Positions 24,871 through 37,194 of a DNA stretch of 64,000 nucleotides are shown piece by piece. The stretch is taken from NCBI GenBank assembly GCA_964023205.1, contig OZ026838.1:28609843-28673842 (forward strand), given 5' to 3'. This stretch comes from Lutraria lutraria. Its lineage: Eukaryota; Mollusca; Bivalvia; Venerida; Mactridae. The notes beneath the pieces are model-generated. The model ran no database searches and was not told where the DNA came from. It saw only the letters and a list, made by a program, of their open reading frames with translations. The translations under genes were made by a program, and so were the position numbers. Within the stretch, counting starts at the first letter, position 1. Each line of letters opens with the position of its first letter.

Positions 24871-27800
24871 TCAATCTGTCACAAGGGGACCAAGATGTAA
24901 AATAAGAAGCAATAAATCGATACACTCAATATTAGTTTATTTCACATTGTTGATGATTAAAGCATTGCATAAAATAGGAAAGACGTGTAGCATAGTTCAC
25001 ATAGTGAATGCCCAAGTCAGTTTTACCAACATCGTACACGCGTATACATTAGTTACTCAATTTTAGAATTAGTCGATTCATAAATAAGGCTAAGTGAAAT
25101 ATCAATTGCACACTTGTAATCAGTAATTGGAAATCATGAATATTATAAAACATGAAAAGTTGACCGTTTTTCTTGTCTGTTTAAAAAGTTCCTTAGCAAA
25201 GTGATACTCAGCGATAACACAGAAACAATGCACTCAACTAATAATTGCAATATAATATTATAATATTATAAATGAAACACGATTAATTAAATCTTAACAG
25301 TCTCCAATAACAGTCATGAAGGTAAGACAAAGTGGCTTCACTAAACAATTTCCAATACAAGTATTCCATGGACGACGCATACGGCATTGGTAAAACTGAC
25401 TTCAATTGAACTTTAATAAAAACACTGATAATATGTGCATAATATACGCACTACATAATAGATCCATGTAATACATGAATACATTTACAAAATTTTGTCA
25501 TAAAATTCAACATATACATACAAGAATGATATAGTGGTGAAAAAAGGCCCAAAATATTAATTGCTAAACAAAATTTATACATCATAAATCAACATTAATG
25601 TTATATAATTACGATTCAATTGAATGATATCAATCAGTATTACATCACAAAATGCAACGACACAGTCATTAGTCTAATACCAACGGTACAGTTTTTAATG
25701 GTACAGTAGCATTCGATCGCTCTTAGTCGTGGGTTCGATCTCTATAAAGGCAATGCCCACGGGCTCATTAGACACCTGAGATGCAATTACTCTAGATATG
25801 AAGGAAAGAAAATACGCATAGTGCATCTTGTATTACGTGAACCACATTTAAGATTGCCTGTTAGCGAGTAAAGCATACCATATCTTCCTAACAATGTATT
25901 AATTCCACGACAAAGCCTCCTATGAATCGAATTTTAGTTATTTCATAGTGTCGTAAAACAATTGATTTTCTTAAAAACAATTTTGAAGTGAATAATTTAT
26001 CTAAAAGTAGATGAGCGGTACATTTCTATCTAATGATTTACCGATACTTTATTTGGACCTTTAATTAAAGTCTGTGACAAACGCCTCTGAAATTGTTGAG
26101 TAGTTATTAATGGCTTTTGTTGATAACAGTTAAACCAATTCCATCAGAATATTTTTTTGCAAGTTGTGAAACAGATACCAGTAACCCATGTTGTTTTAAT
26201 GAGACAGTTTAGACAAGATTGTCTCCCTTTATCGTTATGTTTGATAGAGTTTCATCCCTTTAATCGTCGTGAGTATACTAAATGGACAATGTACATTAAT
26301 ATTGCTTGGATGTGGTAATAAAATTAGGTCAAAATATATTTAATTGAATGTTTATCATTGCGCAATGACCAATACATTTATCCTATGTACTGCATGCAAT
26401 CGTGGGAATTGTTGTATTCGATTATAAGTATGCACTATATTCAAATATATGAGTATGTGAAATATTCGTACGTGTGTAAGAATGTAAATGATCAAATATA
26501 CTAAGTGTAATAAATTTCCAGAAATTTTATGTAGTGGTTTACATTTACGCTTATCATGGCAATTATGTATTCGTTCCGCGCATAAGAACAATAAAGAACT
26601 CAAATCTGACCGAGGGCGTTGTTTGTAAACCTTTTCATTTTTCTTATTTACAATTAAATGTTCTTATCAAATAATGCAATGTATGTTACCCTAAAACAAA
26701 TGATTAAGGTTTATAATATTATGTTAAGTAGAGTTTACAACTATCGCTACATGCACTTGTAAACGATCTGACAATCTGAGACATCGATACTGATGCCTAA
26801 GCTTTCATAAATCGTTATAAGGTATATATCATTTCCGGTACGTATCTTATTAATTCAGTTTGGAGAACTATTTCTTGCGTTCGATCAATTGTAATCTAAA
26901 TTGATTCTGATAACATCATGTTTAATTAAAACATGCCGCTACGTAAAACGAATGATTTATATTTATTTTTAGGACAGTCTCAAAACACGAGGTCGATTGG
27001 TGGGTAGTTCCAAGGAAATGATATTTCTTCATTAAAGTGTCTTATTTAAGATAGATACAGATAAGTGTTTCTTAATATGGTTTTACACGGAGAGAGAGAC
27101 CGTTCAACTTGAGTGTGAGTACTACTGATTAGCAGATAAGAAAACCTGGCTGTGGCAGGAAGACATTCTATTTATTAAGTGCGCTTACACACAGTTGCCA
27201 ACTTCTCAAGCATACCGTAAAAATTTTTTCATCTTACCAAAATTGAAAGTTGCTAAGTGTGGACTAAATGCCTTATAATGCAAGATCGTTGGTGAAATGT
27301 TCATGGCGGAGCCGATTTCTCATCACGTACAATGTCTTAACTCTTTAAGCATTCCATCCCACAGACTGAAAACAGCCCCAGTTGGTTCTTAATCTAACAG
27401 TATCATTTATGATAAGGCTCTACATTAATGAATCATGTTAAAACGACATACATATTTATTGAGGATGAATATATGTAAATACTTGACGTATTTAATCTTA
27501 AGTCTTTTATATGTCTAGACCTTTGAGCAATGTCACCGAGTAGTGATATGAAACATTGTAATGTTATAATGAATGTATGCATTAAAGCGTATTAAGTTAT
27601 ATCTGACAATCCTATTATCGGCAGAACGATTGACTGTATGAAATATGAATCATACCTAAGTACCTAAAATTAAATAATGAACATTGGAAGCGATTCGTAA
27701 ATTTCATTAGCAACGATAAATAAACATGAAAGGGAGATAACTTGGAAACTTAAAATCGACAAAGTCAACCTTTTTCAATGATAAATCAGGGATAGGTTTC

Positions 27801-28706
27801 ATCCTTTCCAAGTCAAAATACCTGTTTTTTGGGAGAAGAGCGGGGCATGTATAAATTCAGCAAACGCTGCTTCAATTGTTGATCAGTCATGTTTGTTGAA
27901 TTACAGAGTAGACAGTTTTTATTAAAACTCTCGAGAAAACACTTAAAGGTTATAAAAAGGTTTTACATTTTTTGAAATACATGTCACATGTCTTGTCAGA
28001 TATAGCTTTATACACTTTAAATATTGACTTTTAAAACAGAGAGGGTATGAAACAAACAGCTGATCTATCGAACAGTTGGGAAGATGAGAAACCTAAAACA
28101 TCCCACGCAGCACAGAATGCATGGGAGACTATCTGTAGCAGATTTTCATAAAGATTATAATTTTGCTATTGCGGTGTGTTGGTAATAGATATTAGACACT
28201 GTGCTCTTGACCAGTAGAGTTGAAATCGTGCCTATAATTGCATATTGTGGCAACATTGAAATACATGTAGTTATAAAAAGTTAATAAAGAAACATCAAAC
28301 ATTAATAATGACATACATGATTGAGGTAAATCTATACATATATATATATACAATACATTTAAAACAGTTTCGATGGTTGAACAATGACAATGCCACAAAC
28401 AACTTTGGAAAGAGTTAAAAGTCTCTTTAACCCAATGTTTTATCAATTAATCCATTATTACACCAAGTTAACCATTGTTACATCAATTTGAATTTATTTC
28501 GTAGATCCCTATGCTCATAGTGTCTCTATGTCCGAATGTAATAAAACATATCACGACAATGTTAATGACTGGTAATACATAATTATGCTTCGGAAAACAG
28601 CTTTATTAAGATGCAAGAATCTTTCCTTTTTGTCCTAGTAAGCAGCACTTCATGAAATTTCAATTCTTGAGAATGAAATAGGTAATCCAACAGTCAACGA
28701 ATCAAA

Positions 28707-28707
28707 T
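28707..28707 (-). other. Kv channel gene D, acceptor of terminal exon 4 (untranslated)
   Basis: The conserved acceptor is TTCTTTTTCAG, followed by ATTTGATTCG, at the position matching exon 4 of B and C and 398 bp after the exon 3 donor (29105). In D the stop codon falls before the donor, so this exon should be untranslated. In the phase used by B and C it would encode a short tail ending Leu-Ile-Arg-stop. Confidence 0.55.
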
Positions 28708-29105
28708 CTGAAAAAGAAAATGAAGCTTTATTACTTCATCTTATTACTCGTAATAAAACACATGGATCTGTACAATAAGGATGCAGGTATTTACGTATTA
28801 TATATTGTATATCTTGTTGAAATCTATAGACAACAAACCGAATAATGTAATAATTACATACAAAGTAGGGTGATAATCCCATTCTAATTACTCTTATGTA
28901 GTTAATAAACAATCCACATTAGAACAATAACAGGTTCCTATTCAAATCACTATTTGAACTTGACAAAGCATTGTGATAGACCTCAACGAACACTCAGAAC
29001 CTAGGAATATCTAACTGCTTACACATCCGCTCCAATTCTTAGAAACCGAAAAGGTAATATAACCTTGTTATGGATTCGCATATGTTTTATAAGGCATTCT
29101 ATTAC

Positions 29106-30226
29106 CTGATTTATACACATTCCTCCGGAGCATTTGCATTGGCTGTAAAGTAATCAGCATCATCTGACTTTGGTGACATATCAGTGACAGGTTTTGGTGG
29201 GCGTCCACGAGAGTGCCGAGTATTACTGCTAAGACTGCACTTGCCACTAACTGTGTACACATCTGCTGTAGACGAAGATAACATCTCATTACATTCATCT
29301 CGTCTTGGTGGCCGTCTTTTCTTCAGCATTAAAGACCCATTTGGTGTAAGCATACCATTCTCATAAATGGTGCCTTCGTCATCGGAATTTATGGATACTT
29401 CGTGATCAATGACTTGTATGCTTTGTTTATCATCATCTCCTGAACCTTGCGATCTTACGTGTGTGTAAAACAGTGTAAAATTGTTTGATATAATAGGAAT
29501 TGTTAGCGCTACCATAAGTACACCACTAACGGCACATGCGGTGCCAACAATATAACCTAGAGGTTTCTTAGGTACGGCATCACCATATCCTACGGTTGTC
29601 ATAGTGATCATGGCCCACCAGAATCCAAAGGGAATCGTTGGTATCAGTGATTCTTCTACGTCACCTTCCGTCGGTCGTTCAGCATAATATATCATAGTTG
29701 CAAACACGAGCATTCCAAGCAGTAAGAATATTAACAACATACATAACTCCTGTAGGCTGGCTTTGATTGCATACACTAAGATTTGCAGAGCTTGGTAGTG
29801 TTTGACTAAGTGAAATATTCGGAACATTCGAATAATCCGAAGTATAAACATGATTTCGAATATGTACCCTTCATTCGAATAGCAGAACATGAAAAATTCG
29901 GTGCTCAGTAATACTTGCATGTAGAGAGGCACTAACGCCAAGAGGTCTATGAAGTTCATCCCGGACAAGACGAAGTTCTTCTTACTAGGAGAAAATATGA
30001 AACGTACCACCAGTTCAAGAGTAAAATACGTGGTAGATAATATATCCAGAACATACAACCCTTGGTTTGGAACCATAATATGGCCAATAGTCACGTTTCT
30101 ACCGTCGCATTGTTTTGTCAAACTGACATCTAATGAAACATTGACTGGACGTAAATTAGGCAAAGTTTCTAAACAAAATCCTAATATTGATAGCAGTACG
30201 AATATCAATGATACGATACCAAAAAC
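29106..30226 (-). CDS. Kv channel gene D, exon 3 (S1 to S6 and C-tail), Kv3/Shaw-like
   Basis: Coding runs from 30226 to the TAA at 29113-29111 (371 residues). The exon then continues five bases to the donor ATCAG|GTAATA. It opens VFGIVSLIFVLLSILGFCLE and keeps S2 (YFTLEL), S3 (NFIDLLALVP), S4 (FILRIIRMFRIFHLVKHY), S5 (LVFATMIYYAER), TTVGYGDAVPKKPLG and S6 (LTIPIISNNFTLFYTHV). It is the most diverged full copy: the segment before S4 reads STEFFMFCYSNEG, against NTDAFKYCYSNEG in B and C. The tail lacks the RRxS site (LTPNGS at that place) and adds KKRRPPRRDE. Its end, NAPEECV, is off-frame relative to B and C; see the finding on the frameshift. It may still be functional, since only the last few residues are affected. 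Confidence 0.94.
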
Positions 30227-30399
30227 CTGAAATAAATAAAACGTAAATATTAATATACAATAATAGATATATGAAAACATGTAGGTGTTTACTTTTGAAA
30301 TATAATACCTCTAGCAATATATTAGCATAGTGTTTGAAAACAATATGACATTATTTTACAGATTTATTATTTCTAGAATGAATGTCTTCTGATTCTCAC

Positions 30400-30668
30400 C
30401 AAAGCTGGTCTGGATGACCCTGGAACTTCAAGGACCAGATACATGTACGTTCTGAAATATTCCCATCCTTTCAAATTCTCAGTGCTGATCTCTTCAGACT
30501 TGTCTTCAAGGACACTTCGGTTGAAGGCCTCCAAGATTTTCTGATTTTCTATATAAGATCGGTAGTTACTCCAACAGCATGGTTTTATATTTGTCTCAAT
30601 TATTTGCCAATAATCTAGTTCCCGTTTCATGACAGCACCACACACTTCCAAAGGAACATGTAGTTCAT
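30400..30668 (-). CDS. Kv channel gene D, exon 2 (C-terminal half of T1 domain)
   Basis: This 269-bp exon, the same length as in gene A, starts in phase 1 (G|AT, so Asp instead of Gly) with ELHVPLEVCG and ends in phase 0 at TTG|GTGAGA. The zinc motif H-x5-C-x20-CC is intact, followed by WSNYRSYIENQK. The linker ends in LEVPGSSRPAL. The frame stays open for 45 codons beyond the AG to an ATG at 30789, and the encoded stretch is hydrophobic and aromatic (SLHLYFRFFYYF). It has no counterpart in the other copies, so it is read as intron. If the window extends to the start of the array, D is its most 5' member in transcription order. Confidence 0.9.
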
Positions 30669-33600
30669 CTGAAATATGTACAAACCTTGCTGTATATAAT
30701 AGTTTTCCCACCATGTAAGACGTGTTGAAATAATAAAAAAAACGAAAATATAAATGTAAAGAACAAACGAAATTATAAATTGCATTCAACGTAAATTTGC
30801 ACCATTCTTTATTTTGATTGTAGTAAGTAAAAATATGAATGATTCTTAAATGATATGCACAAAAATATCGATAAACAAACTTAATTATTCAGCTTTTAAA
30901 ATAGAGAATCGCCGCAATTTAATGTTACGTTCGACGGTTTCAGTGAATATCATTAAACTAAAATGGTAGGAACCTTTTTTCTGTCCAAATCTAAGATATT
31001 CATATTGAATCAATTTGTCTAACTACACAATTTAAGAAGCATAGAATACTTACTGAATTCCAGTAATAATTCAATTTGTTCTTAAAAGTTTATAAATATG
31101 ACTTTTTTGTCCAAGGTAAGAGGTAGCTTTCTGTACGAGCGGCTCAGTCTACGACGGTGTTAGATTTGGTCCAACGCTTATTAAATCCACCACAGGATTG
31201 TGACAAAGAGACGCAAAATGTATCCGAAATAAACAACTGAAAATAACGAATGGAAAATAAGATACACGAGATACGCGCTAATTGTTTTTTTTATTTCATC
31301 ATATTGTCTATGATGCAAGTTGTTGCAGGGATAGCTGACGCCTGGGCTATAACTTCAGTCCTTGCCAATAAACAATAAAGTGGAACTAAATGCATGTTTC
31401 TAACTAAGGGGTAAAGCTTCTACTAACTAACAGAAGTGCAAAGAATATATAAAGTAAAACATAAATGTAATGTAAATATTAGAGAGGATATCTAAGAAGT
31501 CCTACATTAAGGAAGAAGAGAAAATAAGAATATAAATACATGAAAAAATAATAAAGAGAACATATCAGAATATAGGAAAGAAAATATAAAAGTCTTTAAT
31601 GGATCCGATGAGTGGTAGCGAGAATGGACCTTGAGTTTTTTGTAATTATCAATCGAAATGTTTCTTTAATTGGTTATGATTTATTTTATGAAATCGCGAA
31701 ATTATTCATTTGTTTATCTTATCAAAATCAGAATCTGTCGACATACGGTTACATCAATAAAATTCTATCAGACATAATGACGGAAATTTAATTCCTATAA
31801 TATAATGAATCATTCATTCGCGAGCGAAATATTCTATGCTCTAAATGAGTGGTAAATCAGTTTTCCGAAGATTTACTCGAATTAACCAATATCTCGGCCG
31901 GAAGAAATTGCATGCAGACAAGAACTAAACCCGGTGCAACTTAGTGCTCACTGAATCAAAGTTATTTTGGGTGCGGTGCTGAGTAAGGAAGCATTCGGTG
32001 ATAGAGTAAAACAAAGTGCGTTGATAGAGAACATGTATTACGCAGAGAATGATATCGTTCATGTAGAATGTTGCGAACCTTTCATCGACTTTGCAACAAC
32101 AAATTGTTGCACTCAATGAAATTTTAATCAAGACAGAATCCTTGAATCAATGGCGATATGATCCATCTAGTGTCGAGTAAGATAATACATAGCATGCAAC
32201 ATGCAATGGTAGAAACTTTGATAGATTGAATAAATGAATGTGTTTATTTCCTGTCAGTTCATTTTCTACATATCTGCCACAGTCTTTGTTTGCACATGTT
32301 AGATATTACACAAGCGGAGAAGAAGAAAGAAAATACAAGAGAAGACTACGACTAAGAACTGAAGGAAGAGGTAAAGCCAGGTACTAAGGATGATAAGTCT
32401 ATAGCTATTCGGGAGAACGTGTTCCATCAAAGTCGGAAATATTCAAGGTGATGTTATGTAACGTAGCATACACATAGATTTGTCAAATAAAAGACTTTCT
32501 AAAACAGCCGTATTTTTGTTTTTACACGTGGCATACCATCATGAATATACCCAGCATTTTTTGTTCAGATGGCTAAAATTTAAATAAAGAAAATTATATC
32601 CTTAAACATTTGAATAACCATTTCTTTTTTGCGTTTTAAACTATAAATGGAATACCATAACAAGTATTCGAGAATCGTTTAGGAAGTTCATGAAATAAAA
32701 CCAGCCTACATGGTGGCAAGCTTAAATCACCACGTGAAGTCGAATTAGGATGAATGAGAGGGAGTTTGGTGCATCCTAACTTTCCGATTCAAACGTTGTA
32801 ACTAACTATAGAAACTCTGTGGAAAACACGATGTGTTTGTGAGCTAAAACAGATGTCAGAAAACATGGCATGAAATATTCATAACAACTTTGTCATCGTT
32901 CTTATAAGTTGTCATCAGGGGAAATTTGTTTTATTGTTGTGCTTTCTGTGTGGAGATAACCGGGCGTTAGTCATTCAATTTACTTGCTTAGGCAATTCAG
33001 AAATGTAATTTATACCAATTTATTATAGTCCTGTGTTATTTTCAACTCTCATAGGCATCACAGCTACGAAACGCTAACTTGCAAAATAAACGGGTTTAAT
33101 GTATAGTTTGAATAGAAACACAAAACCTATAAATGCATAACGTTTCTAACAAAAACATGTCACCATGTAAGTAATGATGGAGGTTAGACTACATTTTATC
33201 AGATTCTAATCAGTTATTTTTCAAAACCATGGGTTTTCTGCAGATAGTTAATCAATTTATGAACTTCAGATGCATGTGATAATTCAGATGACCCTCGTGA
33301 ACAGATTTCACAAATTTGGATTAAACGGTCGCGTGTTCTAATTTGTGAAGGACAACCAACCACACGTGACAACATTATACTGAAAAAAAAACACCATAAT
33401 AATATACATCCTGATAAACATTTCTATGTTCAGACGCTTTTTCAAGCGTGTTTTCGGGTTTGACCCTATCAAGACTTCTATACATTCACATGGGCATCTG
33501 TTTCCATTTGCGATTCGGAATGAAAAACAACACGCATTCTTTTATTTTGAAGACTATCACCCATCAAGTAGTGCAGTCCATTGGGTGGAAAGCAAAATAG

Positions 33601-34810
33601 ATATATAGATATAGAAATAAATGTATGTGGGCCACAGAGTTTAAAACACGTACAGGATAATAAAACATATTTTCAAATCGGTGACAAGGAATACGTAATA
33701 CCTCTGCATGGGCTAGATTATGTCATACAAATCTTCGACTCTCCCACATGCTTCGTCTAATTCTATAAGCAGGGCAATGTGAAACCTTTCTGAATAAGTC
33801 GCCTTCAAGGAATACGACGTGAGTGTAAACGTAATTGAAGTTATGTCTCTTTCCATTAAAACTTATTTCCAATGCCTATGTGCTAAAGTTTGTACGAACT
33901 TGAATTTTAGAATATTCTATGGTGAAAATCGTTTTGGATATTGAATTAAACATCTGTATATGTTCTGTTAACTGCTTCTAAAACATATCAATTTGATAAG
34001 CTGAAACAACCAAACCATTTCCGAGTTTACTTGAAGTCCCTTCAAGGCAACATGCATGACTTAGATATTCATAATCAACTGACATGAATGTTTTATGAGT
34101 AAATGTAGATCACGCCGTGGATGTATGAGTATTTAAGAAATACTTCATTTATATCTGGACACTAAATTAGATACCTACGGGAAAAAGAAAGAAATGAACC
34201 TACTTACAGTTTGTTAATTACATGCAAAAAGTACATTGACACAAGTCTACGAACGTAATATACAAGGCATCATTGCTCATTCAATAGTAATTTTCAGTAT
34301 TGTCTGAGAAATGAATTGTCACAGATTTGACAGGGATAGTAAATTATTCATAGTTAAATGTGAATTAGTGAAGGACTAAAGTGTCTATCTAATAAGCGTA
34401 GTTTGCCGACACACCAGTACTTACTTCGCATAAGTCGAGAACTTTGATTAGTTTATGCTGTCACATATCCAGCAATTAGTTCCAATTATATCTCTAAACG
34501 ACTGAACCACATCCTGAATATTAATGAAACCTACACGTTCATATATTTACCCAGTGTAGGAGTTCCAAAAATCAACAACATGAGTCCAAATACAAACGTC
34601 TAGGTTACTTTCGCAACTAAAAATGTGTGCGATAAGTACATTAACCCAAACAGGATTTTGTCCTCTTGGTTTTCTAAATCTAATAAGTTCCTCGGAACTT
34701 CCTCCTATAATTAGGGTAATGATCGTTTCACCAAAAAAATAATCAGGATCATTTAAAAACATTAGAAATTTGATGTTTTTTTCTATGTACATGTACAATG
34801 AAACGTGGGA

Positions 34811-34979
34811 AGCAAGGCCACCCTTGAAAATATATTATGTAGCCTTTTTTTACCGTACTGATGACCTTTATTTGGAGGTAATTTTATTCAAAATAATCAA
34901 TGGCGGTTTTTAAAAGAATGGCTTTTATTCACAGGGTGACCTTTATTTAAAGATGGCCGCTAACACAGATTTGACTGTA
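34811..34979 (-). mobile_element. Non-autonomous inverted-repeat element, copy 1
   Basis: On the minus strand it begins acagtcaaatctgtgttagc followed by ggccatct, and contains repeated variants of aaataaaggtca and aaagccattc. The left side carries aaggccaccctt. The end motif (cagtcaaa-c/t-ctgt) and the ggccacc/ggccatc units recur at 44190-44357, so the two are relatives. No coding capacity is present. Confidence 0.5.
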
Positions 34980-36994
34980 TCTAAATTTAGCTTATCTGAT
35001 TTCCACGTGAACCAAATAACAAATTAGTAAATGATTAAACATAATGCTTATCTCACATTCAAAGTCTAATAATGCAACGACCAAAGTTGAACCAATGTAT
35101 ATCTTTGTTTTGCTGACAATACTCTTAAATAATAATGTAGAAGTATGTACTTTTATGATTTACAACAACGAATATTGTACGCTAATGGATGACTAATTGG
35201 TTTTGACCCAAGCAACTTCGACCAAAATTAGCAATAATGTTTATTAGTTTTGTACGCATTAACTAATTCGCAGAAATAATCTCATTAGAAAAACGACCTA
35301 CAGAGATCATAGCATTAAATAATGAATGCCACACAGCCGTAAACTGTTTGTTAAAATATTCTCTTAAGTTAATTAGATGGCGAAAAGTTAGTGTTCTGCA
35401 TCTAATGTCACGACATTGAATCATTTTATATCTTTTTGTTCATATCCTTACCATTCGCTTATAAGAAACATTGGCCACACATTTTGACCCACTGTTAATA
35501 CTGGCTATATGTAACAAAAGTTTGTAAGGATAACCATTTTGTATCACTCTCTTTTCTTATACATTCTCGAACTCTTTTGTAGATACTTCATAAAATGCGA
35601 GTTGGCAATAATTCAGGTATGCCAAGTTGAGTGTAAGAACCATATAGGAATGTATAATTAATGTATTCATATGCTTCTCCAAGACAGTTTAATTATAATT
35701 TAACTTTATAGGCGAACCATACGAGTACATCAGTTATTTGCGTATATGACGAACTCACTTAACATATTTATCTGACTACATTTAAAAAAAGGTTCAGGCT
35801 TAATCATAAATCAATTGTATATTTTAAATGAGTCATTGCCATACCCTTCAAATCGTGAATAAGTATGTAAGTGATATCTATCAATAACAAGAGGGTCTCA
35901 AGATGATATTTTTTCCGAGCTTGGGACCTAATGTAATAGTATTGCGTCATAATCCGAAAAGGAAATTTGATGCGTTTAGTACATAATACTAAATGACAAA
36001 TACACACATGTAGTTATGCTTCAGTTCTTATTATCAATTCCAGAATTGTATTAGGTAAGCTATGAGCCAGACTCAAGTCTAGAAACCCGCATCTAATCAA
36101 TAAATGATGGTTTCTGAACATTTCATGTTGCACGCAATGGGTGAATCGCTGGATCATGTTTTGTCGTGTTTTCAGCTACATTTAATATCACCCTAATGGT
36201 ACATATTATCATCTAGTTATTAGAGCTTTATTTATGTTTCCTGTACTTACGGAAATAACTAAGGCACTAGAACTTAATACTGTAATGAGGTTTCACCTCG
36301 TGGTAAGAGATTTTAGTGATGTTTCTCTTTTATTTACGTTTTGTTTGATATCATTTTATATACCATTCCATTGAACCTTACAATACTAGATTATATAACC
36401 ATATTATAGGTGTAGACGTTAAATCAAGTGAAGGGGAGGGGGTGGGTTGATAAAGTTGTTCGAGTATTTCGAACACAGAACACAAATGGATAATCCATTT
36501 CAATTACTGCATTTTGTATTCCGTACCTTGTACTTAACAAAGAACATAACGAAGAATATTGTTAACACATTCATATTAAGCTGGCATTAGTTTTACTTTC
36601 AACTCTACAACGAAGTAGCTTTATAGTGACATTGTTAAGGGAATGATACTTTTTGTTTAATGCTCAATTCACTTAAAATGGGATTCAGTGTTCCGTCATG
36701 TAATACATTTTTTCTATTATTGGCGTATCTCCTTTTATCAACTGTACGAATATTTTGTTCACGGACTTTTGCCAGTATACATATTTATGGAACTAGGAAA
36801 GATGTACGAATGACATCGCCTGTAAACAACAACCAACTTTCTACGAGAATACGAGGCGTGATCTAAACTCTATAATTATACGTGATATCATTTTTATGAA
36901 AGTTTGCATAAATAAGCATCCATTCAAACCAAACCTTCAATGACACTTAAAACCTTATGGAACGAGATATTATAGGTTTAATCGTCGTTACTAA

Positions 36995-37194
36995 TACTGT
37001 GGAATCATTAATTTTCGTTGGGGGGTAATTTCGTGGGTCGACTTATCCACGAAATTAAATCCCCACGAATTTTAATGCATATATAAGGCATTTTATTCAA
37101 AAATCAAAATCCACGAATATATTTCACCACGAAATAGCCAATTTAGTAAAAACCACGAAATTTGAGCCCAACGAAAATAAATGAAAATACAGTA
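36995..37194. mobile_element. MITE-like element, 200 bp, with TACTGT ends
   Basis: The ends are imperfect inverted repeats: tactgtggaatcattaattt at the left, and the reverse complement of the right end reads tactgtattttcatttattt; both continue into tcgttggg. Inside, the heptamer ccacgaa recurs at least six times (for example atccacgaaatt, ccccacgaattt, caccacgaaata). There is no reading frame. The structure fits a small non-autonomous DNA transposon. A TA target duplication is possible but overlaps the terminal bases and cannot be separated. Confidence 0.65.

Larger units (their letters stand above)
21678..28706. other. Intergenic or 5' intron region between Kv genes C and D
   Basis: These 7.0 kb contain no convincing protein gene and no visible first exon for gene C. 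They hold a dispersed repeat copy (23031-23166) and a minisatellite-like tract (24310-24870, with a 57-bp higher-order unit). A 23-codon open stretch with its own ATG (MPTSAPNSTAEL, near 22132 on the minus strand) runs into a GTAAGTATTC donor near 22064. It could be an untranslated or unrelated exon. Confidence 0.6.

Noticed and set aside
24449..24925. Overlapping frames of 111-158 codons on both strands
   Set aside because: Produced by the 57-bp repeat staying in frame. The peptides are simple repeats of the unit with no domain.
25684..25790. tRNA-like B box (gggttcgatct) suggesting another SINE
   Set aside because: No clear A box and no body shared with the other SINE families here. Too weak to call.
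29949..30230. Plus-strand frame of 93 codons
   Set aside because: Antisense shadow of gene D exon 3.
30669..30789. N-terminal extension of gene D exon 2 to an upstream ATG
   Set aside because: A good AG acceptor lies at the point where similarity to the other copies starts, and the extension matches no T1 sequence. Similar short extensions in A and B are unrelated to it, and C has none.
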